A DNA stretch of 64,000 nt from Citrobacter freundii (GTDB lineage: Bacteria; Pseudomonadota; Gammaproteobacteria; Enterobacterales; Enterobacteriaceae), in assembly GCF_029717145.1 (NCBI RefSeq), contig NZ_CP099222.1:3596001-3660000 (forward strand). Direction: 5' to 3'. The position numbers and the translations under genes are program-made. Below are positions 52,500-64,000 of this stretch, in pieces. The notes beneath the pieces were generated by a model, which made no database searches, had not been told where the DNA came from, and saw only the letters and a program-made list of their open reading frames with translations. Position 1 is the stretch's first letter. Each line of letters begins with the position of its first letter.

Positions 52500-53889
52500 G
52501 GTGTGGCTCCTGTTTTACTTTACGGGGTTGAGTAAGGAAATAAGCACCATAGCACAACGCCACAAACGGTAACCCGCACCACAACGCAATTCTCTGCGCG
52601 GGATCGAAGGCCAGGCCGACACAGGCCATCAGGCACAGCACAAACCCCAATACGGGAACCAGCGGATACCACGGCGCACGATAATGCAATTCACTCACAG
52701 CCTTTCCTTGCTGTAAGTGACGGCGGCGAAAAACAAAATGCGAAGCGCAGATGCTCAGCCACACCGCCACCACCGCAAACCCGGAGATCGCCGACAGCGC
52801 CACAAATACCGTATCCGGGGCGATCACGCTGGAAAACAGCGCCAACACACCGCCGAGCATGCTGACCGATATGGCTGTCAACGGCACGCCGTTTTTGGTT
52901 ACCCGCGCAAAACAGGCGGGCAGCGTACGTTCATTCGACAGCGACCACAGCATGCGCCCGGAAGCATACAGTCCTGAATTCGCAGCCGAAAGAATGGCCG
53001 TCAGGATCACGACGTTAAAAATATCCGCCGCATATGGAATCCCCACCTTCTCAAACACCAGCACAAACGGGCTTTTCTCCACTCCCGCCTGCTGTATCGG
53101 GATCAATGCCGCCAGCACAAACACGGTGCCAATAAAGAAAATAATCAGTCGTGCGATAGTGGTACGAATCGCCACCGGAATCACCTTGCGTGGGTTTTCC
53201 GTTTCGCCCGCCGCGATGCCGATAAGCTCGGTTCCCGAGAAAGCAAAGTTCACCGCCACCATGGTCATCAGGATCGGTAGGCCGCCATGTGGAAACCAGC
53301 CTTCTGCGGTGAGATTGCTCAGCCCCGGCGCGGGTGAACCATCCTGCATCGGGATAAAGCCAAAAATGGCCGCCCCGCCGAGGATAATAAAGGCGATGAT
53401 GGTGATGACTTTTACCAGCGAGAACCAGAATTCCCCTTCGGCAAAAAAGCGCGTAGAAATGACGTTCAGGCCAAAGATAACGACGCAGAAAACCACGCAC
53501 CAGATCCACACCGGCACCTGTGGGAACCAGTACTGCATGCAGAAACCAGCGGCGGTAAAGCTGGAGCCAAGCGCCACGGTCCAGGTCAGCCAGTAGAGCC
53601 AGGCTACAGTGTAACCCGTCGCCGGGCCGAGGTAGCGCGCGGCATAAACGTGAAACGCGCCGGTTTCCGGCATCGCCACCGACAGTTCACCCAGACATTG
53701 CATCACCAGCCAGACCACCAGCGCGCCAATCAAATAGGCCAGCAGCGTCCCCGCAGCCCCGGTGGTGGAGATGATGTACCCGGTATTAAAGAATAACCCT
53801 GTGCCAATCACGCCACCTAAAGAGAGCATAATCAGGTGACGCGTTTTCATTGTGCGCTTCAGTGGCGCATTTTGTTGTATTGTTTGCAT
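52486..53889 (-). CDS. mmuP: MmuP, S-methylmethionine permease
   Basis: Inner-membrane APC-family permease of 467 residues and about 12 helices, with [19 protein letters not shown] and [20 protein letters not shown]. The ATG at 53889 gives the E. coli length; an in-frame ATG at 53913 would add eight residues and lie within the MetJ operator. Tandem MetJ boxes overlap the region just before the start, so it is repressed when methionine is high. Confidence 0.94.
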   Translation of the reverse strand: MQTIQQNAPLKRTMKTRHLIMLSLGGVIGTGLFFNTGYIISTTGAAGTLLAYLIGALVVWLVMQCLGELSVAMPETGAFHVYAARYLGPATGYTVAWLYWLTWTVALGSSFTAAGFCMQYWFPQVPVWIWCVVFCVVIFGLNVISTRFFAEGEFWFSLVKVITIIAFIILGGAAIFGFIPMQDGSPAPGLSNLTAEGWFPHGGLPILMTMVAVNFAFSGTELIGIAAGETENPRKVIPVAIRTTIARLIIFFIGTVFVLAALIPIQQAGVEKSPFVLVFEKVGIPYAADIFNVVILTAILSAANSGLYASGRMLWSLSNERTLPACFARVTKNGVPLTAISVSMLGGVLALFSSVIAPDTVFVALSAISGFAVVAVWLSICASHFVFRRRHLQQGKAVSELHYRAPWYPLVPVLGFVLCLMACVGLAFDPAQRIALWCGLPFVALCYGAYFLTQPRKVKQEPHHVAE

Positions 53890-53899
53890 ATGACCTTCT

Positions 53900-53923
53900 A
53901 AACGTGTGGACATCTAAACATCC
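53900..53923 (-). promoter_or_regulatory. MetJ operator (three met boxes) upstream of mmuP
   Basis: On the minus strand: GGATGTTT, AGATGTCC, ACACGTTT in tandem 8-bp units, matching AGACGTCT at five, six and six of eight positions. A weaker fourth unit (53892-53899) abuts the start codon. MetJ with S-adenosylmethionine would block transcription. Confidence 0.75.
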
Positions 53924-53965
53924 AAAGAAGGTTTGTTATACCGCGTTTGTAAACACAATGCAAAG

Positions 53966-54055
53966 TTAGCCCTGCACCAGACGCAGATGCCCGCGCCGGG
54001 CGCTCAACACAGGACGAGGATTAACAATAAGATACAAAAAAGGTCGCCAGGCCAT
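53966..54055 (-). CDS. Candidate 29-residue small protein upstream of mmuP
   Basis: ATG at 54055 preceded by GGAGGCGTT, a nearly perfect Shine-Dalgarno at ideal spacing. The product reads MAWRPFLYLIVNPRPV then a basic LSARRGHLRLVQG. It is short, hydrophobic at the N-terminus and basic at the C-terminus. Its stop is 42 bp before the MetJ boxes. It lies in the mhpT-mmuP gap on the same strand as both. It could be a leader peptide or a real small protein; no homologue is recognised. Confidence 0.4.
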   Translation of the reverse strand: MAWRPFLYLIVNPRPVLSARRGHLRLVQG

Positions 54056-54166
54056 AACGCCTCCGCTATCAGGGTTTATTCAACTCTGGCAACGGAGACG
54101 TCCAATGACGTTCCCCCGAAAGTAGGAACCGCGCGTCACACCTCATACGTCCGGATGAGCGCACGG

Positions 54167-55381
54167 TCAGGAGTCGCTGGCTTGAACCTGTATCTGTGAT
54201 TTACGGCTCATCAGCACAAACACCGCCAGCCCGGCCAGCAAAATACCCGGTGCGGAGGCCGCCATCACGCCTACCGTTCCGGTGCCCAGCGCCAGCATTT
54301 TCCCCGCCAACAGTGGACCACTCATCGCCCCGAGGCGCCCAACGGCCACCGCGGTGCCTACGCCGGTGGCGCGGATGGGGGTGCTGTAAAACAGCGGAGC
54401 CAGCGCATACAGCACGCTTTGGCCGCCGGTGGCAAACATCCCTGCGACAAATCCGGCCACCAGCATACCGCTCAATGATGACACCGTACCGAGCGCCAGC
54501 AGTGAAGCCAGCATCCCGGTGTAAATCAGTAGCGACATCACCACCGGGCGCAGTTTATCCATCAATGCACCGAGGATTAACGTCCCGCTGGCCGCGCCGA
54601 TTTGCAGGGCAAACATCACGCCCGCCGCCTGTGAGGGACGAAAGCCCTGTTCAACCAGCAGCATCGGCAGCCAGTTGATCAGCATATACACCACCAACAG
54701 GGTGAAGAAATAACACAGCCACAGCAGCAACGTGGCGGTCGCGGTGGCAGGGGCAAACAGCGCACGCAACGGTGCGGCGGCGGCCTGCGTTTGCTGGGCA
54801 TACACATGTGATTCCGGTAGCCAACGCATCAGCAACGGCACCAGCAGCAGCGGGATCACCCCACCAACCCAGAACACATTTTGCCAGGCGGAGGCCACAC
54901 CGCTAAAACCCAGCGCCGCCGCCAGCGCTGCGCCAATCGGCACGCCGCAGTACATCAGGCTCACCGCGGTGCCGCGAAAGCGCGGGCCTGCGGCTTCGGA
55001 GGTCAGCGCGATCAGGTTCGGCAACGCCGCCCCCAACCCGACACCGGTCATCAGGCGGGCAAACACCAGCGACGAGAAATCCCAGGATATCGCCGTCGCC
55101 AGCGAAAACAGGCCAAACAGCGCCACGGAGCCAATAAGGATCCGCTTGCGCCCATAGCGGTCAGCCAGCATACCGCCCACCAGCGCGCCGGGCAGTAATC
55201 CCAGAATACCGGCGCTGAAGATCCAGCCCATCTGCATTTTATCTAACGCAAAAGCCTGGGCGATGCCGACGGCAGCGATACCGGCGGCCTGTAAATCCAG
55301 CCCTTCCATCAGGGCGACTAAAAAACACAGCCCGACGGTCAGCGTCAGACGGGAGGAGGATGCGGGGGTACGGGTTGTCAT
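54167..55381 (-). CDS. mhpT: MhpT, 3-hydroxyphenylpropionate transporter
   Basis: Inner-membrane MFS importer of the aromatic acid:H+ symporter family for 3-(3-hydroxyphenyl)propionate. The 404-residue protein reads CFLVALMEGLDLQAAGIAAVGIAQAF, the loop MLADRYGRKRIL and TGVGLGAALPNLIALTSEAAG. The ATG at 55381 (MTTRTPASSSRL) gives the E. coli-like length; an in-frame ATG at 55444 is rejected. It is the last gene of the mhp group, 68 bp after mhpE. Confidence 0.94.
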   Translation of the reverse strand: MTTRTPASSSRLTLTVGLCFLVALMEGLDLQAAGIAAVGIAQAFALDKMQMGWIFSAGILGLLPGALVGGMLADRYGRKRILIGSVALFGLFSLATAISWDFSSLVFARLMTGVGLGAALPNLIALTSEAAGPRFRGTAVSLMYCGVPIGAALAAALGFSGVASAWQNVFWVGGVIPLLLVPLLMRWLPESHVYAQQTQAAAAPLRALFAPATATATLLLWLCYFFTLLVVYMLINWLPMLLVEQGFRPSQAAGVMFALQIGAASGTLILGALMDKLRPVVMSLLIYTGMLASLLALGTVSSLSGMLVAGFVAGMFATGGQSVLYALAPLFYSTPIRATGVGTAVAVGRLGAMSGPLLAGKMLALGTGTVGVMAASAPGILLAGLAVFVLMSRKSQIQVQASDS

Positions 55382-55449
55382 GAGGTGTACCTCTGAGGTC
55401 ACGATGCAGGTGAAGCGCGGCTGATACGTTGCCAGCCGCGTCATTATTT

Positions 55450-56459
55450 TTATTTGCTGTTGCGCAGATCCAGCGACACGTCGACGATCATATCTTCCTG
55501 GCCGCCCACCATTCGGCGTTTGCCCAGTTCAACCAGTATATCCACCGCGCTCAGACCATAGCGCGCCGCCGCCACTTCGCAATGACGCAGGAAGCTGGAA
55601 TAGACCCCGGCATAACCCAGCGCCAGCGTTTCGCGATCCACCCGCACCGGGCGGTCCTGCAGCGGACGGACTAAATCGTCGGCGGCATCCATCAGCGCGT
55701 AAAGGTCGGTGCCGTGCTGCCAGCCGAGCTTATCTACAGCGGCGATAAACACCTCCAGCGGCGCGTTGCCCGCCCCTGCGCCCATGCCAGCCAGGCTGGC
55801 ATCAATACGGTCACAACCCTCTTCTACTGCCGCCAGGGAGTTCGCCACACCGAGGCTCAGGTTGTGGTGAGCATGCATCCCGGTTTCCGTTTCCGGCTTC
55901 AGCACCGCTTTCAGGGCGCGGAAGCGATCGCGAATGTCCGTCATGTTCATTGCCCCGCCGGAATCGACCACATAGATACAGGTTGCACCGTAGTTTTCCA
56001 TCAGCTTCGCCTGCTGCGCCAGTTTCTCCGGCGTGGTCATGTGGCTCATCATCAGAAAACCGACGGTGTCCATGCCCAGCTCGCGCGCATACTGAATATG
56101 CTGGGCCGACACGTCCGCTTCGGTGCAGTGGGTCGCCACGCGCACCACCCGCGCACCGGCCTGGTATGCGTTTTTCAGGTCATGAATCGTGCCGATACCC
56201 GGCAGCAACAGCGTGGCGATTTTGGCGTGCTCCACCACGTCCGCCGCCGCTTCAATCCATTCCAGATCGCTGTGCGCGCCAAAGCCGTAGTTAAAGCTGG
56301 AGCCCTGTAACCCGTCGCCGTGCGCCACCTCAATGGAATCGACACGCGCATCGTCCAGTGCTTTAGCTATTTGGCGGACGTTTTCCAGCGAATATTGATG
56401 ACGAATAGCGTGCATGCCGTCACGCAAGGTCACGTCAGAGATATAGAGTTTTTTACCGT

Positions 56460-56463
<4 letters not shown>
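55450..56463 (-). CDS. mhpE: MhpE, 4-hydroxy-2-oxovalerate aldolase
   Basis: Splits 4-hydroxy-2-oxovalerate to pyruvate and acetaldehyde in partnership with MhpF. 337 residues with HMGL-like metal site DVTLRDGMH (10-18), the pyruvate-binding region [13 protein letters not shown] and HAHHNLSLG. Overlaps mhpF by four bases. Channelling of acetaldehyde to MhpF is known for this enzyme pair. Confidence 0.96.
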
Positions 56464-58225
<1,762 letters not shown>

Positions 58226-59092
58226 TTAAGGTCGCGCGAGGAAGTTCAGCACCAGCTGATTAAAGGCGTCCGCATGTTCCCACTGCGCCCAGTGCCCGCA
58301 GTCGCGGTAAATGTGCAACTCTGAACCCGCAATTCCGGCGAGCAGGCGCAGCCCGGCGTCCATCGGCACGAAGCGATCGTTGCGTCCCCAGACAATCAGA
58401 GTCTGGGCTTTGATCTCCGCCAGACGCGGACTAAAGTCCGGGAACTGTTTTGGATTGGCTTCCAGGCTCTGGACAAAGTTTTCCAGGTGATCGCGACGCG
58501 ACAGCATGTTATTGAGTCGTGCCTCAAACAGCACGTCGGTCAGGTCGCTGGTGTCGAACACAAAGATGTCCATCATCAACTTCAGATTCTCGATGGTCGG
58601 CTCGCGATACAGCTGGTTCAGGCGCTTGATGCCTTCAGTTGGCATCGGCGTAAACAGGCTCATACCGCCCGTCCCACCGCCCATCAGCACCAGCTTGCCC
58701 ACGCGCTCCGGCCAGCTCAGGGTGAACGCCACGGCGCTGTGGCCGCCCATCGAGTTGCCCAGTAAGTGGACTTGCTGAAGATCCAGCTGATCGACCACAC
58801 TTTTCAGGATGCGGGCGTTCAGATCTGATCGCGACCCGCGGTTAACGATCCCATCGCTTTTCCCCCAGCCCGGGCAATCCAACAGGATCACCCGGTAACC
58901 GGCCTCAACCAGCGGATCGATATTGCGGCTGAAGTTGGCCCAGCCCGTGGCGCCCGGGCCGGATCCGTGCAGCAGCACAACGGTCTCTTCGCCCTGCCCA
59001 CAGTCATTGACATGTACGCGTAGGGTTTCGCCAGCTTCCTGCACCTCAAGAAAACGGCTGCTGGCGGCTTCGGTTTGCGGTTGGTAAGTCAT
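58226..59092 (-). CDS. mhpC: MhpC, C-C bond hydrolase of the mhp pathway
   Basis: Cleaves 2-hydroxy-6-oxonona-2,4-diene-1,9-dioate to succinate and 2-hydroxypentadienoate. Alpha/beta hydrolase of 288 residues with [11 protein letters not shown] oxyanion loop, nucleophile Ser114 in [10 protein letters not shown], acid in [10 protein letters not shown] and His in CGHWAQWEH. The ATG at 59092 ([10 protein letters not shown]) gives the E. coli length; 59107 adds five residues. Confidence 0.95.
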   Translation of the reverse strand: MTYQPQTEAASSRFLEVQEAGETLRVHVNDCGQGEETVVLLHGSGPGATGWANFSRNIDPLVEAGYRVILLDCPGWGKSDGIVNRGSRSDLNARILKSVVDQLDLQQVHLLGNSMGGHSAVAFTLSWPERVGKLVLMGGGTGGMSLFTPMPTEGIKRLNQLYREPTIENLKLMMDIFVFDTSDLTDVLFEARLNNMLSRRDHLENFVQSLEANPKQFPDFSPRLAEIKAQTLIVWGRNDRFVPMDAGLRLLAGIAGSELHIYRDCGHWAQWEHADAFNQLVLNFLARP

Positions 59093-59131
59093 GATGTTCT
59101 CCTGCATGTTCAGTTCTGTTTCAGTTCTATT

Positions 59132-60076
59132 TCAGTTCTGTGTGGCGGCGCTCAGAGAGCCAAATCCGGCGATCCACTCCGGGATCGGACGGTAGTAACG
59201 GCCTTCGCTGCGCCAGTGACCAAAAGCAGAAATAGCGGCGAAGGCGGCAACCCAGGTTTTCACTTCGTGCGTCGATTTGCCCGCCATCGCGGACAGCTCT
59301 TCGTTGCTGACGCCGTCCAGTTCCGCCAGACGCCCCTGCTCAAGCAGAGTCATAAAGCGGTTATCCCAGACGGGGTTGAGCGGGTGCAGCGTGTTCTGAT
59401 CTTCAACAAACTTTTCGGCGGCGCTGATCACCCGCTGCTGGCGTAGCTGGCGTTCGTTTTCTGGCAACTGCTTACCGCTGCCAAGCAGACGGTCGCGCAT
59501 GTGGGCGTCGGCCTTCGCCAGCTCGGGCACCGGCGGCTGGTGCGACAGCCCACCAGAGCCTATAAACAGCACGCGTTTATTCAGCGAGCTGGTGAACCGA
59601 CCAATCGCCTCGCCGAGCAGGCGAGTGCGCTGGAAGCCCGGCAGCGGCGTAGCGACGCCGTTAATAAACACCGGCAATACCGGGACCTTATCCAGCCCGC
59701 CGAGCAAAAACTCCAGCGGCTGAGCAAAGCCGTGATCGACCTGCATGTTGTACGACACGGCAAGATCGATGCCGCTTTTCATCACCGCGTGGGCGCAGGC
59801 TTCCGCGAGATCCGCCGGCACCGGCAGTTCTCCCGCCGCGCTGCCAAAATCACCGATCGCCGTGGCGCCAATGCCTAAGCAAAACGGCGGCATCACATCG
59901 TAGAAAAAACCGTTGTAGTGATCGGGGGCAAACAGCACCACCAGTTCGGGATCGAACGCCGCAATGCGCGCACGGGCGCTGGCGATCACGCCGTTGACCT
60001 CATCGAGCACGGCCTGTGCCGGGTCGACATAGCCCACCAGCGGCGAGTGGGAAAGACAGTGAAGATAAGCGTGCAT
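59132..60076 (-). CDS. mhpB: MhpB, 2,3-dihydroxyphenylpropionate 1,2-dioxygenase
   Basis: Extradiol ring-cleavage dioxygenase (class III, LigB-type) with Fe(II). 314 residues beginning [19 protein letters not shown], followed by [18 protein letters not shown] and [10 protein letters not shown], which hold the metal and acid/base histidines. ATG at 60076 is favoured by length and N-terminus; 60109 is not. One base separates it from mhpA. Confidence 0.95.
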   Translation of the reverse strand: MHAYLHCLSHSPLVGYVDPAQAVLDEVNGVIASARARIAAFDPELVVLFAPDHYNGFFYDVMPPFCLGIGATAIGDFGSAAGELPVPADLAEACAHAVMKSGIDLAVSYNMQVDHGFAQPLEFLLGGLDKVPVLPVFINGVATPLPGFQRTRLLGEAIGRFTSSLNKRVLFIGSGGLSHQPPVPELAKADAHMRDRLLGSGKQLPENERQLRQQRVISAAEKFVEDQNTLHPLNPVWDNRFMTLLEQGRLAELDGVSNEELSAMAGKSTHEVKTWVAAFAAISAFGHWRSEGRYYRPIPEWIAGFGSLSAATQN

Positions 60077-60077
60077 A

Positions 60078-61742
60078 TCAGGCGACCTTTTCGACAGGAA
60101 CCGCGACATGAGTGCGGGTGAGCGTCATCACCGACGCCAGTTTATTCAGGGTGCTGCCCAGGGTTTGCGGAATGGCAACCGCAGCAACGAAGCGATCCGG
60201 ACGCATCACCACCAGCGCGGCGTTATGTTGGGCAAACCACGCGCGCAGGCGATTTTGCGTATCACCAATACGGATAACCCCGTCGTGGTTATCCTGTGAG
60301 GTATTGATCTGCGTGTCCGGCACCACCTGGATAAACCGCGTGCCGAGCGCGCGCCACAGCTGGATTTGCTCGTCACTCATACCCCACAGCGGATTACAGC
60401 CCCAGCCAATCACCGCAAAATTCGGACCGATGACGTTGTCGAGCAGCGTCACGTCACCCGTTTCCAGCGTCACCTTTGGCTGAATAAACATCTTGCCGAC
60501 CGGGGAGGCTTTCGCGTCGCCTTCACGCACCAGCGCCCCGACGTGATATTGCGGCATCGGCTTGAAGCGCATTTCGAGGAAGTAGCGTTTGACCGGCGGA
60601 ATGTAGTTCAGCAGCCAGGAAATGCCGTCACGCACCGCGCCATGCCAGCGTTTCGGCGGTGCCAGCACGTTACCCGCAGTCACAGACAAATCAATCATGG
60701 CTTTGGCGTGATCGCGGCGTTCCTGCTGGTAGGTGTCCAACAGCGCATCACCGGCTTTGCCCTCAATGACCAGCGCCAGTTTCCACGCTAGGTTGAAGGC
60801 ATCGCGCATGCCGCTGTTGTACCCCTGCCCCTGCCAGACCGGCATAATGTGTGCTGCATCGCCCGCCAGCAGCACGCGGTCAATACGAAAACGTTCGGCC
60901 AGACGGGCGTTATGGGTATACACGCGCTGGCGGATCAGCTCAACGTTGTCCGGGTTCGGCAACACTTTGCTCAGCAACTGGCGCATATTCTGCGGCTCGC
61001 TAAGCTGCGCTTCGGTTTCCCCCGGCATCACCATAAATTCAAAGCGGCGCACCGCGTGTGGCAGTGCGGCGGAGACATACGGACGCACCGGATCGCAGCA
61101 CAGATACACGTGTGGGGTGCTGAGCGGATCGTTGGCGATATCCACCACAATCCACTGATTTGGCGCGGTTTTACCTTCGAATGGCACATTCAGCGAGCGC
61201 CTGACGACGCTGCCGCCGCCGTCGCAGGCCACCAGCCACTGGGCCTGCACCGTTTCACGCTGACCGTCCGGTGCCTTCAGGTTCAGCGTCACTTCGCCAT
61301 CCTTCTGACTGAACGCCTCCAGCTCGCGAGAGAACAGGCAACGCACGTTGGGAAACCGCGACAGCCCTTCCAGCATCACCGCGTCTACCTGCGGCTGAAT
61401 AAACGCATTACGGCGCGACCAGCCAAACTCGTCGGTCATCGGCTGGATATCAGCAAAGCAGCGGCCCTTGGGGGTAAGAAAGCGCATCGCATGCCATGGC
61501 GTGGTGTGCGGCAGCACGTTATCGACCAGACCGACGGACTGCAGGGTGCGCAGCGCTTCATCGTCAATGCCGATGGCGCGCGGATAGTCGATCAGCGCAT
61601 CGAGCTTCTCCACCACCAGCACCTCAATGCCCATCTGGCCGAGATAGTTCGCCATCATCAGCCCCACCGGACCGGCTCCGGCAATCGCCACCTGCACGGT
61701 GTGTTGCACAGCGGGTTGGATATCCGGGTTTATCGTTGTCAT
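60078..61742 (-). CDS. mhpA: MhpA, 3-(3-hydroxyphenyl)propionate hydroxylase
   Basis: FAD-dependent monooxygenase making 2,3-dihydroxyphenylpropionate, first step of the pathway. 554 residues with FAD Rossmann motif [15 protein letters not shown] (20-34), the DG motif [14 protein letters not shown] and [22 protein letters not shown]. First gene of mhpABCDFE-T. A promoter and an MhpR-type operator lie upstream. Confidence 0.96.
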   Translation of the reverse strand: MTTINPDIQPAVQHTVQVAIAGAGPVGLMMANYLGQMGIEVLVVEKLDALIDYPRAIGIDDEALRTLQSVGLVDNVLPHTTPWHAMRFLTPKGRCFADIQPMTDEFGWSRRNAFIQPQVDAVMLEGLSRFPNVRCLFSRELEAFSQKDGEVTLNLKAPDGQRETVQAQWLVACDGGGSVVRRSLNVPFEGKTAPNQWIVVDIANDPLSTPHVYLCCDPVRPYVSAALPHAVRRFEFMVMPGETEAQLSEPQNMRQLLSKVLPNPDNVELIRQRVYTHNARLAERFRIDRVLLAGDAAHIMPVWQGQGYNSGMRDAFNLAWKLALVIEGKAGDALLDTYQQERRDHAKAMIDLSVTAGNVLAPPKRWHGAVRDGISWLLNYIPPVKRYFLEMRFKPMPQYHVGALVREGDAKASPVGKMFIQPKVTLETGDVTLLDNVIGPNFAVIGWGCNPLWGMSDEQIQLWRALGTRFIQVVPDTQINTSQDNHDGVIRIGDTQNRLRAWFAQHNAALVVMRPDRFVAAVAIPQTLGSTLNKLASVMTLTRTHVAVPVEKVA

Positions 61743-61840
61743 TTCAGAACCTCACTACGCGGACAAAACGTCATGGCAGCCTCTGGAGAGACGCACCTGG
61801 CTTTGTTAAAAATATGTGAATAATTTTTTATTGTGCGGTC

Positions 61841-61868
61841 AGTATAGGAGGGTGTTTTTGCGCTACAA
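61841..61868 (-). promoter_or_regulatory. Promoter of mhpA
   Basis: On the minus strand TTGTAG (61868-61863) and TATACT (61846-61841) are separated by 16 bp. The -10 matches the consensus closely, and the start would be about 61835. The palindromic operator centred at 61893 is then near -58, the position reported for MhpR in E. coli. Confidence 0.7.
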
Positions 61869-61885
61869 TCAAAACATACCTGGAT

Positions 61886-61900
61886 GTGCACTTAGTGCAC
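61886..61900. promoter_or_regulatory. MhpR-type operator
   Basis: GTGCACT-T-AGTGCAC, a perfect palindrome with seven-base arms, 34 bp before the mhpR start. Similar GTGCAC repeats form the MhpR site in E. coli, as I remember it. A CRP site is expected farther upstream; I see no good match. Confidence 0.75.
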
Positions 61901-61933
61901 TACGTTGTTTTATCTGTAGATTTGTCAACGAAT

Positions 61934-62746
61934 ATGAAAAGTGACGAGAGTACCGAATACAAAACCGTGCGCGGATTAACCCGCGGGTTAATGTTATTAA
62001 ATATGTTAAACCGGCTCGACGGTGGGGCCAGCGTTGGTCTGCTGGCAGAGCTGAGCGGCCTGCACCGCACCACGGTCAGACGACTGCTGGAAACGTTGCA
62101 GGATGAGGGTTACGTCCGGCGCAGCCTGTCCGATGACAGCTTTCGCTTAACCATCAAAGTTCGTCAGCTCAGCGAGGGATTTCGTGACGAGCAGTGGATT
62201 TCCGCGCTGGCCGCGCCGCTGCTGGGGGATTTACTGCGCGAGGTCATCTGGCCGACCGACGTTTCCACGCTCGACGTCGATGCCATGGTGGTGCGTGAAA
62301 CCACCCACCGCTTCAGCCGCCTGTCATTTCACCGGGCGATGGTCGGGCGTCGTCTACCGTTACTGAAAACCGCCTCCGGCCTGACCTGGCTGGCGTTTTG
62401 TCCGGAGAATGAACGTCAGGAGCTGATCGAAATACTGGCATCGCGACCGGGAGAAGAATTCCAGCTGGCGCGCGAACCGCTGAAGCTGGACGCCATCCTG
62501 ACCCGCGCGCGCAAAGACGGTTTTGGACAGAACTATCGCGGCTGGGATCAGGAGGAGAAAATCGCCTCTATCGCCGTGCCAATCCGCAGCGAACAGCGGG
62601 TGATTGGCTGCCTGAACCTGGTGTATATGGCCAGTGCGATGACCATCGAACAGGCCGCGGAAAAACACCTTCCGGCCTTACAAAAAGTGGCGAAGCAGAT
62701 CGAAGACGGCGTGGCGTCACAGGAGATTTTGGTTGCCGGGAGGTGA
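61934..62746 (+). CDS. mhpR: MhpR, IclR-family activator of mhp genes
   Basis: 270-residue activator that binds 3-HPP. N-terminal winged helix (about 15-85; GLTRGLMLLNMLNRLDGGASVGLLAEL, TTVRRLLETLQDEGYVRR), then the IclR effector domain (RFSRLSFHRAMVGRRLPLLKTASG, NYRGWDQEEKIASIAVPI). I use ATG 61934, which gives an E. coli-like N-terminus; 61886 coincides with the operator and is unlikely. Divergent from mhpA. The C-terminus is a few residues shorter than the E. coli protein. Confidence 0.94.
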   Translation: MKSDESTEYKTVRGLTRGLMLLNMLNRLDGGASVGLLAELSGLHRTTVRRLLETLQDEGYVRRSLSDDSFRLTIKVRQLSEGFRDEQWISALAAPLLGDLLREVIWPTDVSTLDVDAMVVRETTHRFSRLSFHRAMVGRRLPLLKTASGLTWLAFCPENERQELIEILASRPGEEFQLAREPLKLDAILTRARKDGFGQNYRGWDQEEKIASIAVPIRSEQRVIGCLNLVYMASAMTIEQAAEKHLPALQKVAKQIEDGVASQEILVAGR

Positions 62747-62775
62747 GATGGATCACATTTCCCCTCCCCCTCTGA

Positions 62776-64000
62776 TTAAGAGCCACGTTCACTGCGCAAT
62801 GTGTCGTCGTTATCTGCCAGCAGAGACGTTCGCGATTTACCGTTTCTGATTTTTCCATCAATACCAGGTTGAGGTTTACCAAACAGATAGCCTTGTGCGA
62901 AATCGCAGCCCAGAGCCTGAAGACTTTCCAGTTGTTCCTGCGTTTCAACCCCTTCTGCAACCGCCTTCATATTGAGAGATTTCGCCATACCGGTGATAAG
63001 TTTGATGATGTTAAGGGCGTCTTCCTGTGTAGATATCGAATGCACAAAGGACTTGTCTATTTTGATTTTGTCGAAGGCAAGCCTGCTCAGCCGCGAAAGC
63101 GAAGAGTATCCCGTACCAAAATCATCAATGGAGATTTTCACGCCCAGGGCTCTGAGCCTGTTAAGCGTATTCATCGGCGTATTGCTGTCAGTAAAGAGAG
63201 AGGATTCCGTCACTTCCAGTTCAAGACGGTCAGCCGGAAGCCCTGTTTCTTTCAGAATAGACAACACTATTCCGGCAAAGGCTTTGCTACTTAGCTGGAC
63301 AGGCGAGACATTGACTGAAATTTTAGCCGGAACCGCCCAGGAAGCCGCTTCCCTGCAGGCCATTTCAAGCACCGATTTCCCCATCTCATTAATCATTCCT
63401 GTTTTTTCAGCAACAGGAATAAAGCTATCCGGCGACAACAGGCCTTTAAGAGGATGTATCCAGCGGATAAGGGCTTCATAGCTGTAAATTTCCCTGCTGA
63501 AAGAATCTACAATCGGCTGGTAATAAACCACGAATTCTTTATTCGCTATTGCCATCGCCATATCATGCTCAAGGGTTCTGCTTTCTTGCAACTTATCTAA
63601 CATGCGTTTCCGGAAGACTTTTATCTTACCAGAACCTTCTTTTTTGGCTTCATATAGGGCGAGATCGGCAAATTTATATAGATAGTCGGAGCGGCGTTCA
63701 GTTTCGGAAATAACAATGCCAACGCAGGTGGTAATGTTGATAATCGTGTTATAAATCGTGTAGGGCTGGTTGATAAATTCACATATTTTTTGCGCGCGAG
63801 AAACAGCATGACTCTCAGTCAGACCCGTCGAGAGAAACGCAAACTCGTCCCCACCTAAGCGATAAAGCGTATCTGAAGTCAGGCTCATCGAAACCAGGCG
63901 ATGGGATATCTGACGTAACAATGAATCACCGACATCATGGCCATACGTATCATTGACCTCTTTGAATCGGTCTAAATCAAACAACATCACTGTCACAGAA
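62776..64000 (-). CDS. GGDEF-EAL domain protein, C-terminal part
   Basis: c-di-GMP enzyme cut by the window edge; its N-terminal sensory region lies beyond base 64000. The visible 408 codons hold a GGDEF domain (LFDLDRFKEVNDTYGHDVGD and intact RLGGDEFAF) and an EAL domain (YEALIRW, VNVSPVQL, EVTESS, DDFGTGYSSL, DKSFV, EGVET, QGYLFGKPQPG). All catalytic EAL residues are present, so phosphodiesterase activity is likely; GGDEF may be active or GTP-binding. A GTG near 63996 is not a true start because the domain begins earlier. It converges on mhpR. Not at this place in E. coli K-12, where lacI follows. Confidence 0.88.
   Translation of the reverse strand, partial: SVTVMLFDLDRFKEVNDTYGHDVGDSLLRQISHRLVSMSLTSDTLYRLGGDEFAFLSTGLTESHAVSRAQKICEFINQPYTIYNTIINITTCVGIVISETERRSDYLYKFADLALYEAKKEGSGKIKVFRKRMLDKLQESRTLEHDMAMAIANKEFVVYYQPIVDSFSREIYSYEALIRWIHPLKGLLSPDSFIPVAEKTGMINEMGKSVLEMACREAASWAVPAKISVNVSPVQLSSKAFAGIVLSILKETGLPADRLELEVTESSLFTDSNTPMNTLNRLRALGVKISIDDFGTGYSSLSRLSRLAFDKIKIDKSFVHSISTQEDALNIIKLITGMAKSLNMKAVAEGVETQEQLESLQALGCDFAQGYLFGKPQPGIDGKIRNGKSRTSLLADNDDTLRSERGS

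Noticed and set aside
60849-61823. 324-codon plus-strand frame opposite mhpA
   Set aside because: Mirror frame of GC-rich mhpA codons; His/Gln/Arg-rich product with no domain.

Overview
The window is chromosomal DNA of an enterobacterium, most likely a Citrobacter (C. freundii group or a near relative). Gene order from queA to hemB is that of the E. coli 9-10 min region read in reverse, and the proteins match E. coli and Salmonella nearly residue for residue. Several points separate it from E. coli K-12: a 2-Cys peroxiredoxin gene (tsaA type) between acpH and malZ, an MdtG-like exporter between iraP and ddlA, an uninterrupted yaiT-type autotransporter, and a sugar-phosphate sensing and uptake locus plus mmuPM between tau and mhp. 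No lac genes are seen beside mhpR before the window ends. No tRNA, rRNA, CRISPR array, integrase or insertion sequence was seen.

Layout. 1-7.2 kb: queA (cut by the edge), acpH, tsaA, malZ, proY, brnQ. 7.2-13.7 kb: phoR-phoB, then divergent sbcD-sbcC. 13.7-20.8 kb: araJ, mak, rdgC, ppnP, the aroL-yaiA-aroM group with TrpR and TyrR sites, yaiI, proC. 20.8-25.6 kb: dgcC, psiF, phoA, iraP and the MdtG-like exporter. 25.9-31.7 kb: ddlA, yaiZ, yaiY, yaiW-sbmA, ampH. 31.7-36.9 kb: iprA, the autotransporter and hemB. 37-40.4 kb: tauABCD. 40.7-48.6 kb: a UhpA/UhpB/UhpC-like signalling set followed by afuABC, apparently one sugar-phosphate sensing and import unit. 48.8-51.4 kb: an AT-rich three-gene cassette with a PAAR-domain protein carrying a C-terminal glycine-rich membrane region, an unrecognised gene before it and a small membrane protein overlapping its end. 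51.6-53.9 kb: mmuM/mmuP with a MetJ-type operator. 54.2-62.7 kb: the complete mhp 3-phenylpropionate/3-HPP pathway with transporter and regulator. 62.8 kb to end: a GGDEF-EAL protein cut by the window edge.

Shared logic. Phosphate control links phoBR, phoA-psiF and iraP; Pho boxes are visible before phoB and phoA. sbmA-yaiW and ampH deal with peptide uptake and the envelope. tauABCD and mmuPM obtain sulfur and methionine. The Uhp-like/Afu locus and mhp add carbon sources. REP/BIME elements sit in many of the gaps.

The most novel part is the AT-rich cassette at 48.8-51.4 kb. It looks like an orphan type VI secretion effector with its immunity gene, placed between the convergent genes afuC and mmuM. 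Other points worth a look are pairs of perfect palindromes before araJ, a near-ideal class II CRP site before the MdtG-like gene, a 29-codon small ORF before mmuP, and a probable frameshift in iraP.
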